DNA from: Terriglobia bacterium
GTDB lineage: Bacteria > Acidobacteriota > Terriglobia > UBA7540
Assembly (NCBI GenBank): GCA_020072905.1
Contig: JAIQGB010000047.1
Coordinates: 1-15,570 of the forward strand
Direction: 5' to 3'
Length of the DNA: 15,570 bases
The translations under genes were made by a program, and so were the position numbers. The notes beneath the pieces were generated by a model. The model was not told the origin of the DNA. It saw only the letters and a list, made by a program, of their open reading frames with translations, and did not search any database. Shown one piece after another: positions 1 to 6,943 of this stretch; position 1 is the stretch's first letter, and each line of letters begins with the position of its first letter.

Positions 1-1855
1 TCACCCGGTTCTCGCTGGGGCGCGAGTGCGCCTCGCCGATCTCCTCCATCCACACACGCCCGCCGCCTCCGCCGCAGCAGAAACTGTCGCGGCGCGAGCG
101 CGGCATTTCCCTTAAATCCACTCCGAGTGCCTTCAGCACCTTGCGCGGCGCTTCGTAAACGCCGTTGTAGCGTCCCAGGTAACACGGGTCGTGATAGGTC
201 ACCCGGTAGGGCAACTTGTGGGCGACCTTCAGCCGGCCCCGCTCGAGCAAATCGGCCAGCAGCTCCGTGTAATGGAGCACGGGGTGCCGCCCGTGATTCA
301 GTTCCGGGTATTCGTTCTTGAGCGTGTTGTAGACGTGCGGGTCGGTCGAAAAGATGTTGTTGAAACGCGCCTTTTGAAGTGTTGCCGTGTTTTTCTCCCG
401 CAGCAGCTCGAACAGACCCTCTTCGCCCGCCCGGCGCGCGTCGTTGCCGGTGTTGCGCTCCGCATCGTAGAGAATGCCGAAATCCACCCCCGCCGCGTGC
501 AGCACTTGCGCCAGCGCTCGCGTGTTCTTCTGAAGCGCCGGGTGGTAACAGGCGTACTCTCCCAAGAACCAAAGCCACTCAACCGGCTCTTTTCGCGCGT
601 CTTTGGGCTTGAAGTCCAGACCCTGCGTCCAAACCGCCCGCTTGCGCTCCGACTGGCCGAAGGAGTTGCCGTAGCGTTGGAGGTTACTGAACGCTTCCTG
701 AAGACGTGCGTCCACTTCCCCGCGTTCCACCAATCGTCGTCGCAGGTCCACCATGATGGAGAGATGCTCGTTCAGGACCGGGCAGTGCTCGACGCAGGAG
801 AGGCAGGTCGTGCAACCCCAGAGTTCCGCGGGCGAGATGAGGCCGCCTAGGAGAGCTGGTTCCCCGGAGTCGCCCACCGACCCCGTCTTCTTGAGGAGCG
901 CCGGGCCGTGCTGAAGCAACTGTCGCTTGAGGTTGTGGACCAATTGACGCGGTGAGCAGGGTTCACCGACCTGAAAACTCGGGCAGGCGCGCTCGCAGCG
1001 TCCACATTCGGCACAGGCGAAGGCGGAGAGCAATTGCCGCCAGGTGAATTCCTCCAGTCGCTCGGCACCGAGGCGCCCACCCTCAGCGGCCGGTGCGGGC
1101 AGGCGTCCCGGAGGGTCGAGCCGGCTGAGGAACACGCTGAAGGGCGCAGCCAGCAAGTGCATGTGCTTCGAGTAGGGGAGGTAAGCCAGGAAGAACAGCA
1201 CGATGCTCAAATGCGCCCACCAGAATACCGGAAAGAGCGCGGGCGCGCTGGCATGCAGGGTTGCCGAGCGCCCGAACCAATCCGCCAGGCCCGAGCCGAA
1301 GGGGAGCCAAACAACCTGTTCTCTCGGCCACGCCACCAGGCCGAACCCCTCCGCGGCGAGATACGTCACCATGAGCGCTGCGATCAGGAGGTTCACGAAA
1401 GTCGCGTCCCAAGTCAGTTGCAGGCCCGCGGGACGAATCACGAAGCGTCGGAAGGAAGAAACGGCCAAGCCCCCCAGTACCAGCACGGCGAAGATATCCA
1501 CCATCGGGGCGAGATAACGATTCTCTTCAACACTGGGAATCCGAAGGCCGGGGAAGAGTCCCCGGAGCAGCATTCCACTGGTGGCCATCAAGAAGACCAG
1601 AAAGCCGTAGAAGATGAGCACGTGGGGAATGCCCACCAGCGGCTCATCGAGCAAGCGCCGCTGGCCGAAGACGTAGACCAGCACCTTCTTCACGCGCTCC
1701 GGAATGCGGTCCCAGCGCATTTCCGGGCGGCCGAGCCGAAGCAGCCGAATCAGGAAAATCACCCGCCATACGAACAGCCCGACGGCGGTCAGAGCCATTA
1801 GCCAAAGGATCAACCACGCCGGTATGGGACCGAGTTTTGCGGCAGTCGGGATCAT
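1..1855 (-). CDS. Membrane-bound Fe-S oxidoreductase, EMO/HdrD-like (ETF:menaquinone oxidoreductase type), 3' end cut by window
   Basis: Reading the minus strand from ATG at 1855 gives 618 codons open to the window edge. Residues about 13-38, 78-97, 119-135, 153-176 and 207-228 are hydrophobic, giving five membrane segments as in NarI-type cytochrome b domains. His78, His203, His214, His231 and His233 are candidate haem b ligands. A ferredoxin-like domain follows with two 4Fe-4S motifs (C281/C284/C287/C291 and C348/C351/C354/C358). After it come two CCG-type regions. The second has C558 and CCGGGGG at 593-599. The first lacks the usual CxxC and reads TDPH at 504-507. This architecture next to etfBA matches the membrane ETF:(methyl)menaquinone oxidoreductase family, so I infer electron transfer from EtfAB to menaquinone. 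The start overlaps the etfA stop (TGATG), which suggests translational coupling, and AGAAGG lies 8-9 nt upstream. The C-terminus, including the last CxxC, lies outside the window. Confidence 0.87.
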   Translation of the reverse strand, partial: MIPTAAKLGPIPAWLILWLMALTAVGLFVWRVIFLIRLLRLGRPEMRWDRIPERVKKVLVYVFGQRRLLDEPLVGIPHVLIFYGFLVFLMATSGMLLRGLFPGLRIPSVEENRYLAPMVDIFAVLVLGGLAVSSFRRFVIRPAGLQLTWDATFVNLLIAALMVTYLAAEGFGLVAWPREQVVWLPFGSGLADWFGRSATLHASAPALFPVFWWAHLSIVLFFLAYLPYSKHMHLLAAPFSVFLSRLDPPGRLPAPAAEGGRLGAERLEEFTWRQLLSAFACAECGRCERACPSFQVGEPCSPRQLVHNLKRQLLQHGPALLKKTGSVGDSGEPALLGGLISPAELWGCTTCLSCVEHCPVLNEHLSIMVDLRRRLVERGEVDARLQEAFSNLQRYGNSFGQSERKRAVWTQGLDFKPKDARKEPVEWLWFLGEYACYHPALQKNTRALAQVLHAAGVDFGILYDAERNTGNDARRAGEEGLFELLREKNTATLQKARFNNIFSTDPHVYNTLKNEYPELNHGRHPVLHYTELLADLLERGRLKVAHKLPYRVTYHDPCYLGRYNGVYEAPRKVLKALGVDLREMPRSRRDSFCCGGGGGRVWMEEIGEAHSRPSENRV

Positions 1856-2841
1856 CAGCTTGCCTTCTTCATGCTTGCCTTGCGGGCCTCTTCCGTCAGC
1901 AAGGGAATGAGTTCGAGCGCGTCGGTGACCGCACCGTAATGTGCCCCGCCGAAGATGGGGGCTTTGGGGTCGGTGTTGACGGCGACGATTAGCTCCGAGT
2001 TCTTCATGCCTTCCCAATGCTCCGGCGCACCGCTGATTCCGAACGCCAGGTAGAGTTTCGGCTTGACGGTCATTCCGGATTTGCCCACCTGGCGCGTGAG
2101 CGGCAACCAGCCCTGGTCGATCACCGGACGCGAGGCGCAGACCGCGCCACCCAGCACCTCCGCCAGCTTCTCAGCCATCGGCAGGTTATCCGGGTTCTGG
2201 ATTCCGCGGCCGACGGCGACCAGCACAGGTACTTGAGTGATGTCCACATCGCCGGGAGGTGGTTCGATCAGTTTGCGGAACTTGATTCGCAGCTCGGGGA
2301 GTGTCGCGGGCAGCGGGATGTCCTGAACCTCCGGCCGCCCAGCCGCCGAGGCCTCAGGCCTGGGGAACGAGCCGGGAATTACGGCAATGAGAGTTGTCGC
2401 CTCCGGCACCGCCACTTCGACGAAGAGCTTCCCGCCGTAGATCTGGCTGGTGGCGAAGAGGCGGCCATCACGGACTTCCAGGCGCGTGCAGTTGTCGAGG
2501 CACGGACAAGCGATGCGTGCCGAAAGCATGCTGAGCAGGTCAAGCCCCACTGAGGTGCTGCCCATCAGGACCGCACGCGGCTGGGCATCTTTTAATGCGG
2601 CCTCCAGCGCCGCACAGTAAGCCTCCGGCGTAAACTCGCGGAACTCCGGGCGATCCACGAGGTAAACGACATCCGCGGCAAGTTCACTCGCGAGGCCCTT
2701 CACCTTGCTGCCGAGCAAGACAACAGCGAGTTTCGCCTCTGCGGCCTGTGCCAGTTCGCGCCCCTTCGCAACAAGCTCCAGGGTGATGTCGTTCAGGTGT
2801 CCCTGGAAGTGCTCGGCGACAACCCAAATGTCCTTGCCCAT
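1855..2841 (-). CDS. etfA: Electron transfer flavoprotein subunit alpha
   Basis: This 328-residue protein is the FAD-carrying subunit of the EtfAB heterodimer, which passes electrons from flavin dehydrogenases to a membrane quinone reductase. The N-terminal half (about 1-190) is the Etf alpha/beta domain. The C-terminal FAD domain is well conserved: GRGIQNPDN at 211-219, SRPVIDQGW at 237-245, QVGKSG at 251-256, LYLAFGISGA at 263-272 with His275, and IVAVNTDPKAPIF at 285-297. Length is normal for the family. The start is supported by GAGGTGA about 5-7 nt upstream. It lies 3 bp after etfB and overlaps the next gene by one base, so the three are clearly co-transcribed. The membrane Fe-S neighbour implies that the acceptor is that protein rather than a classical ETF-ubiquinone oxidoreductase. 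Whether this ETF bifurcates cannot be judged from sequence alone. Confidence 0.96.
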   Translation of the reverse strand: MGKDIWVVAEHFQGHLNDITLELVAKGRELAQAAEAKLAVVLLGSKVKGLASELAADVVYLVDRPEFREFTPEAYCAALEAALKDAQPRAVLMGSTSVGLDLLSMLSARIACPCLDNCTRLEVRDGRLFATSQIYGGKLFVEVAVPEATTLIAVIPGSFPRPEASAAGRPEVQDIPLPATLPELRIKFRKLIEPPPGDVDITQVPVLVAVGRGIQNPDNLPMAEKLAEVLGGAVCASRPVIDQGWLPLTRQVGKSGMTVKPKLYLAFGISGAPEHWEGMKNSELIVAVNTDPKAPIFGGAHYGAVTDALELIPLLTEEARKASMKKAS

Positions 2842-2844
2842 ACG

Positions 2845-3615
2845 TCACCTCACGAGCCGTCGTTCTGAGAACAGGCCAACGATCTGGCTGGCGATCTCTT
2901 CAGGGGTCCCCGAGAACATCGTGGCTCCCATGCCTTCCTCGGGCTTGAACATGCGCTCGACGGCGACAGTTTCCGGCTCGGGTGCGGTGGTTTCCTTCTC
3001 CTCGACCTTTGCCGTCTTCATCACCTGGCGCAGCCGGCTGACGGGGACGTAGCGCGGTGGCTGCTCGGCTGCCTGGATGCCCAGGACTGCCGGGAGCTTC
3101 ACCTCCAGTTCCGCCGCGTAGCCGCCGGGGTATTCCTTCTGGACGATGGCCATCGATGTGCCGTCCGCCATTTCAACCTTGCGAACCAAGCCGACGTAAG
3201 GGAGGTTGAGATACCCGGCCAGGAGCCCGCCGAGCGAGCCGTCCAGGTCATCGATGGCGCGGACTCCGGTCAAGATCAGGTCGAAGGAGAGTCCCTGGAG
3301 CACGGAGGCGAAGATTTTCGCCACGGTGTGATTGCTCGGCAGGGTCTCCAGCCCCGTGCGGATCAGGACGACGCGGTCTGCCCCCTTGGCGAGCGCCATG
3401 CACAGCGTGTCGCGCACCTCACCGGTATCGAGGGAGAACATTTCCACGCGCGCCGGCGTGCGCTCCTTGAGGAGCACGGCTTCTTCGAGGGCGTGGTCGT
3501 CCGATTCGCTGAGGATGTATCGAATGGAATCGGGGTCCACGGCCTTCCCGGTGGAATCGATTTCCACACCCTCGACAAGGTCGGGAACCTGCTTGGTCAG
3601 CACCGCGATATTCAT
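2845..3615 (-). CDS. etfB: Electron transfer flavoprotein subunit beta
   Basis: This 256-residue protein partners EtfA and binds the AMP or second flavin of the ETF. Family hallmarks are the start MNIAVLTKQVPD, the DDHALEEAV helix at 39-47 (family NxxDxxAxEEA), ALAKGADRVVLI at 74-85, and the nucleotide-binding stretch LTGVRAIDDLDGS at 115-127 followed by LAGYLNLPYVG. The C-terminal arm from about 190 onward, which wraps the partner subunit in known structures, is charged and slightly long. A strong Shine-Dalgarno sequence, GGGAGGA, sits about 7 nt before the ATG. It is the fourth gene of the hdr-etf operon, 14 bp after the hdrD-like gene and 3 bp before etfA. The order etfB-etfA is usual. Confidence 0.96.
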   Translation of the reverse strand: MNIAVLTKQVPDLVEGVEIDSTGKAVDPDSIRYILSESDDHALEEAVLLKERTPARVEMFSLDTGEVRDTLCMALAKGADRVVLIRTGLETLPSNHTVAKIFASVLQGLSFDLILTGVRAIDDLDGSLGGLLAGYLNLPYVGLVRKVEMADGTSMAIVQKEYPGGYAAELEVKLPAVLGIQAAEQPPRYVPVSRLRQVMKTAKVEEKETTAPEPETVAVERMFKPEEGMGATMFSGTPEEIASQIVGLFSERRLVR

Positions 3616-3629
3616 GGTCCCGTCCTCCC

Positions 3630-4835
3630 TCAGGCGATTTCCATGGACTCGGCGAGCAGTTCGATGATGTCTCGAACGATGAGCTTTTGCTCGTTCCCGG
3701 TCACCTTGACGGCGTCTTCGAAGCGCGCGGGCTCAAAGGGGCAAGCCACCGCAAGCGTCTCCGCGCCCGTCGCCGCCGCCTGCATCACCCGCCGGTCCGC
3801 CAGGCGATCCTTGACGCGCTCCTGGATGTAACGGTCGAGATAGATCGTACTGGCACCGCCGCCGCAACACAGGCTCGACTCCCGGTTTTGAACCATTTCA
3901 ACCAGCTTGACCCCGGGAATGGCCCGGAGCAGCATGCGCGGCTCTTCGTAGTGGGAAGTCTTGCGGCCGAGGCAGCAAGAGTCGTGATAAGTAATCGTGG
4001 CATTGAGTTTTTTCTTCAAGAGCGGCTTCAGTTGATCAAGCCGCTGGGCCAGAAAGGCAACGACGGGTTGCACGTGGTAGCGTCCGCCCAGGAAGGGATA
4101 GATCTTGAGAAGCGTGCGGTAGGAGTGCGGGTCGGTCATGATGATTTCGCGGAATTTGTACTTGCTCAGAATCTCGATGTTGCGCTCGATGAGCATCTCG
4201 AACAGCCCGCGCTCGCCGGCCAACCACTCGCAGTCGCCGAGACAGCGTTCCTCAGGTCCCAGGATGGCGAAGTCCACACCCAGGGCGTTCAGGATGCGCG
4301 CCAGCAGCTTGGAGATTTCCTGTCCGCGCGGCTCGAAGGAGGGATTGCATTCCACGATCCACAGCACATCCACCGGCCGGCGGAGTTGCGACATGATGGG
4401 CACGGGCACGCCGGCCGTCTTCGCCCACTCGGCGCGCTTCTTGGGTGAGATCCCCATGGGGTTGCCGTAGAGGTAGGTGTTCTGCAGGGCCTTTTGCAGG
4501 TCCTGATCGATGGCTTTGCCTTCCGCCATGACCGCTGCACGGAGCGCCGGGAACAAGCCATCCGAAATCTGCAATTGGCTCGGACAGCGCACCGCACAGG
4601 TGTGGCACGACACGCACAGCCAGGGGGTGTTGCTTTCCACGACCTCGTTGAACCGGCCTTCCAGCAACATCTTCACCGCTCTGCGCGGCGCGAAATCCAT
4701 CGCCTCGCCCATGGGGCAGGAGCCGCTGCACACTCCGCACTGGATGCACTGGCGAAACTTCTCCTCGGCGCTGGCTAGTTCGGGAAAGAGGGGGCCCGGG
4801 GTTTCAGGGAGGGGTGGAACCTGAGCAACGCCCAT
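3630..4835 (-). CDS. Soluble HdrD-like Fe-S oxidoreductase (fused HdrC-HdrB type) with degenerate CCG domains
   Basis: A 401-residue protein starting at ATG 4835, chosen because AAGGAG lies 8 nt upstream. A TTG at 4862 would add nine residues but has no such site. An HdrC-like domain carries two 4Fe-4S motifs, C30/C33/C36/C40 and C74/C77/C80/C84. An HdrB-like part with two CCG-type regions follows. The first keeps only scattered cysteines (C163, C198, C202) and reads MTDPHSYRTL (233-242) where a CxxC would be expected. The second has HDSCCLG at 284-290 and CCGGG at 323-327, but its last pair reads CPFE (365-368) instead of CPFC. Electron relay through the ferredoxin-type clusters is likely. 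A canonical noncubane cluster is doubtful. It is alignable with the C-terminal part of the membrane protein at the end of the same operon, so an in-operon duplication is likely. No membrane segment is visible. Confidence 0.88.
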   Translation of the reverse strand: MGVAQVPPLPETPGPLFPELASAEEKFRQCIQCGVCSGSCPMGEAMDFAPRRAVKMLLEGRFNEVVESNTPWLCVSCHTCAVRCPSQLQISDGLFPALRAAVMAEGKAIDQDLQKALQNTYLYGNPMGISPKKRAEWAKTAGVPVPIMSQLRRPVDVLWIVECNPSFEPRGQEISKLLARILNALGVDFAILGPEERCLGDCEWLAGERGLFEMLIERNIEILSKYKFREIIMTDPHSYRTLLKIYPFLGGRYHVQPVVAFLAQRLDQLKPLLKKKLNATITYHDSCCLGRKTSHYEEPRMLLRAIPGVKLVEMVQNRESSLCCGGGASTIYLDRYIQERVKDRLADRRVMQAAATGAETLAVACPFEPARFEDAVKVTGNEQKLIVRDIIELLAESMEIA

Positions 4836-4877
4836 GGCAAAAACTCCTTGACGGTCTACCAATCGGCTCGGTCCAAA

Positions 4878-5768
4878 TCAGGCCGCCGCGGGCTCGCGCG
4901 CCGCAAAAGCTTTCTCTGCCAGTTCCCACCGCAGCGGCACCAGGAGCTTTTCGAGCCCCAGAGCTTTCTCCGACAGTCCCAGGGCCATGCCGATCAGCTG
5001 TGTGAAGTAGGGAATCGGAATCGTGACGTCGTCACCGTACCGGCGTTTGATCTTGCCTTGATGCGCTTCCAGGTTGAGCTGACAGAGCGGGCAAACCGTC
5101 ACCAGACAATGCGCCCTGGCGAGCTTGGCTTGATGGAGAAGAATGTAAACCAGCCGATGGCCGACCTCTTCGATGGTGCCGGTCAGCGAGCCTCCGCAGC
5201 AGCGGGCTTTCAATTCAAAATCCACCAGGTTGGCGCCCAGCGCGGGGACAAGCTGATCGAAGGCTTCGAGAGTAAATCCCTCGCTCAACGCGTACGGCCG
5301 GGCGATCAGGCAGCCATAGTAGGGCGCCACGTTCCAGCCCCGCAGCGGTTTCTTCACCTTGGCCTTCAAGCCCTTCACGCCCACGTCACGGAGAATGATC
5401 TCGAGCGGATGCAGGATCTCGATCTTGCCCTCGTAATGGAGCCCTATGGCGGCCAGCGCCTGGTCGATCTTCTCGCGCAGGTCCGGGTAGCGAGCCAGAT
5501 GATCCTTGGTCTTCTTCAGAATCATGTAGCAGGCGGTGCAGGGGGCGACGATTTCGCTCCCCAGCTTCTCCGCCATCGCCAGGTTGCGGGCGCCCAGCGC
5601 GAAGGCTTGGTTTTCTTCCACCGAAATGTACGTCGTCGCCCCGCAGCAATTCCATTCCGGTAGTTCCCGCAGCTCCAGGCCCAGGGCATCAAACACCGCA
5701 TAAAGCGAATCTTGGCAGTGCCGCGCGAAACCGTGCATGCAACATCCAGGAAAATACGTGTAGGCCAT
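4878..5768 (-). CDS. hdrB: Heterodisulfide reductase subunit B-like protein (two intact CCG domains)
   Basis: A 296-residue CoB-CoM heterodisulfide reductase subunit B homologue. HdrB binds two noncubane 4Fe-4S clusters that split disulfides or other substrates. All ten expected ligands are present: C9, C41, C42, C77 and C80 in domain 1 (PGC, WNCCG, CTAC) and C153, C190, C191, C226 and C229 in domain 2 (YYGC, RCCGG, CPLC). There is an extra Cys at position 10. The length is typical. AGAGAGG precedes the ATG by 5-6 nt. It lies 21 bp after hdrC and 42 bp before the hdrD-like gene. A disulfide-reducing or quinone-linked role is possible. The substrate is unknown, and nothing here points to methanogenesis. 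Confidence 0.93.
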   Translation of the reverse strand: MAYTYFPGCCMHGFARHCQDSLYAVFDALGLELRELPEWNCCGATTYISVEENQAFALGARNLAMAEKLGSEIVAPCTACYMILKKTKDHLARYPDLREKIDQALAAIGLHYEGKIEILHPLEIILRDVGVKGLKAKVKKPLRGWNVAPYYGCLIARPYALSEGFTLEAFDQLVPALGANLVDFELKARCCGGSLTGTIEEVGHRLVYILLHQAKLARAHCLVTVCPLCQLNLEAHQGKIKRRYGDDVTIPIPYFTQLIGMALGLSEKALGLEKLLVPLRWELAEKAFAAREPAAA

Positions 5769-5789
5769 GGGATCCTCTCTCCCAGAGTT

Positions 5790-6455
5790 TCAAGCCGCTT
5801 TCTTCAAGTCACCACCGCTGGGTTGGGCGCCCACGGTTACCGGCAGTGGAGACTTGAGCGGACCGCCGGTGCTGGCCTCAATGACCTCCAGCATCCGGCG
5901 CAAATCCTCGTTCGCCGCCTTGGGAATGCGAGTCGAGCCCAGACACATTCGCCCGCGCTGCCAGAGCCGCAGCCCCAGGGGCCACGAGGTCAGCAGCTTC
6001 ATGGGAGCGGTTTTGAGCAGCACCCTCAGCACCAGCCAGAACTCGTTGGTGCGGCCCGACCCCTTCAGCATTTTCAAAAATTCCTTGGCCAGCACGGGCA
6101 CCGGGAAGTGCCGCGGGTAAATCCCTTCGCGGATAGCGATCCGCTTGAGCGCGTACATCACCTCGGTGACGCCGATCCCGGAAGGGCAGCGCACCGTGCA
6201 CTCGTAGCAGGACGCGCACAGCCAGATGGCAAAACTGGTAACAACTTCTTCCTTGAAGCCTTCGCGGACCATGCCAATCAGTTTTCGAGGCGTGTAATCC
6301 ATGTAAACGGAGAGCGGGCAGGCGCTCCCGCAGGTCCCGCACTGCAGGCAGGAAAGGATCTTCTCGCCGCCGGGCGTGGCGATGATCTCGGCGGCAAGAT
6401 CACGCTCAAGTTCCTTCTCGTACTTGACCTTCTTGAAAAAGGTGGGATGCGCCAT
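5790..6455 (-). CDS. hdrC: Heterodisulfide reductase subunit C-like 4Fe-4S protein
   Basis: This 221-residue, predicted cytoplasmic protein has two classical 4Fe-4S motifs, C36/C39/C42/C46 and C80/C83/C86/C90, each ending CP, separated by the MDYTPRKLIGMVREG-type linker typical of HdrC. HdrC relays electrons to HdrB. A C-terminal tail (about 120-221) is longer than in minimal HdrC proteins and has a hydrophobic patch near 140-165 that could be an interaction surface rather than a clear membrane helix. The ATG at 6455 is preferred because GGGGAGG lies 7 nt upstream. An in-frame ATG at 6473 sits before that site and would include it in the coding region. It is the first gene of the operon, and no hdrA is found on either side within the window. 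Confidence 0.92.
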   Translation of the reverse strand: MAHPTFFKKVKYEKELERDLAAEIIATPGGEKILSCLQCGTCGSACPLSVYMDYTPRKLIGMVREGFKEEVVTSFAIWLCASCYECTVRCPSGIGVTEVMYALKRIAIREGIYPRHFPVPVLAKEFLKMLKGSGRTNEFWLVLRVLLKTAPMKLLTSWPLGLRLWQRGRMCLGSTRIPKAANEDLRRMLEVIEASTGGPLKSPLPVTVGAQPSGGDLKKAA

Positions 6456-6941
6456 CCCTTTGCCTCCCCTCATCCTGTGGCGTTACTCAGGAATGACGAT
6501 CACTTGCAAGAGCGCCGGGAGCCATCCCCGAACGCGAGGCCAGTCGGACATCTTGCCCCCCGCTCTAGGACACTTCCTCACGGCTGACAGACAGCACGGC
6601 GCGGGCCATCGCTCGCCCTTGAAAGTTTGTCGAGCGTCGGCACGACACGCCCCAAGCCATGCCCAGTCGTGGAAGAGCGTGGCATCCGGTTCTGGGTATT
6701 TCTGTACCCGTGCCTGCCCGGCGACTGTTGAGACTCGCGACAACTGCCGACAAATCTTGTTGAATTCTGCGGCGGCTTGATTTCGAGCGCTTTGGAGTTC
6801 GTGGGGACCGCGAGGCTTGATCCCAGCGCATTCGCCGGGGAGGATGCGTTTTCCCGCTGCGCGAAATGGCTCCAACCCATACGGCACGTGCGGCAGGGCT
6901 GCACCTGCGACGAGATTGAGGCTGGCGGGCTGGGATTGAGG
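6456..6941. other. 486-bp gene-free leader upstream of the hdr-etf operon
   Basis: Short open frames cross this stretch on both strands, but none has a recognisable motif, a good ribosome site and homologue-like composition together. It lies between the end of the DUF6807 gene and hdrC, both on the minus strand, so it should hold the hdrC promoter. I found no convincing sigma-70 or sigma-54 promoter. It contains repeated CGACA half-sites (listed separately), a small hairpin GGGTA/TACCC around 6694-6709, and a GATTGAGGCT direct repeat at its left-gene border. No rho-independent terminator is visible after the DUF6807 gene. Confidence 0.6.
6628..6753. promoter_or_regulatory. Cluster of CGACA half-sites in the hdrC leader (candidate operator)
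   Basis: TGTCG at 6628-6632 and CGACA at 6643-6647 form a perfect inverted repeat with a 10-bp spacer. About 90 bp further from hdrC, two direct copies, CTCGCGACAA (6734-6743) and CTGCCGACAA (6744-6753), lie exactly 10 bp apart, one helical turn. The pattern suggests cooperative binding of a regulator, but no regulator gene is in the window and the site matches no motif I can name. Chance occurrence in GC-rich DNA is possible. Confidence 0.25.
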
Positions 6942-6943
6942 CT
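6914..6943. repeat. 10-bp direct repeat GATTGAGGCT, 20-bp period
   Basis: Two perfect copies (6914-6923 and 6934-6943) start 20 bp apart. The second overlaps the TAG stop of the DUF6807 gene. It is too short and too few in copies to assign a function, and is probably a local duplication or slippage product. Confidence 0.5.

Noticed and set aside
191..1801. Long plus-strand open frames (191-850 and 1034-1801)
   Set aside because: They are antisense shadows of the membrane Fe-S gene, whose minus frame is open for 618 codons with conserved cysteine motifs. The plus frames show no family motif.
4836..4862. Upstream TTG start for the HdrD-like gene
   Set aside because: The AAGGAG site lies between it and the ATG at 4835 and is correctly spaced only for the ATG.
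4878..6455. Methanogenic heterodisulfide metabolism
   Set aside because: HdrB/HdrC homologues are widespread in bacteria. There is no HdrA, methyl-CoM reductase or cofactor gene here, and the neighbours are Etf and a quinone-type membrane protein.
6481..6540. Sigma-54-like TGGC...TTGC pair before hdrC
   Set aside because: The GG and GC elements are 14 bp apart instead of 10, so the spacing rules out a sigma-54 promoter.
6483..6887. 134-codon minus-strand open frame in the hdrC leader
   Set aside because: No recognisable motif, no ribosome site and odd composition; overlapping frames of similar length exist on the same strand, as expected by chance.
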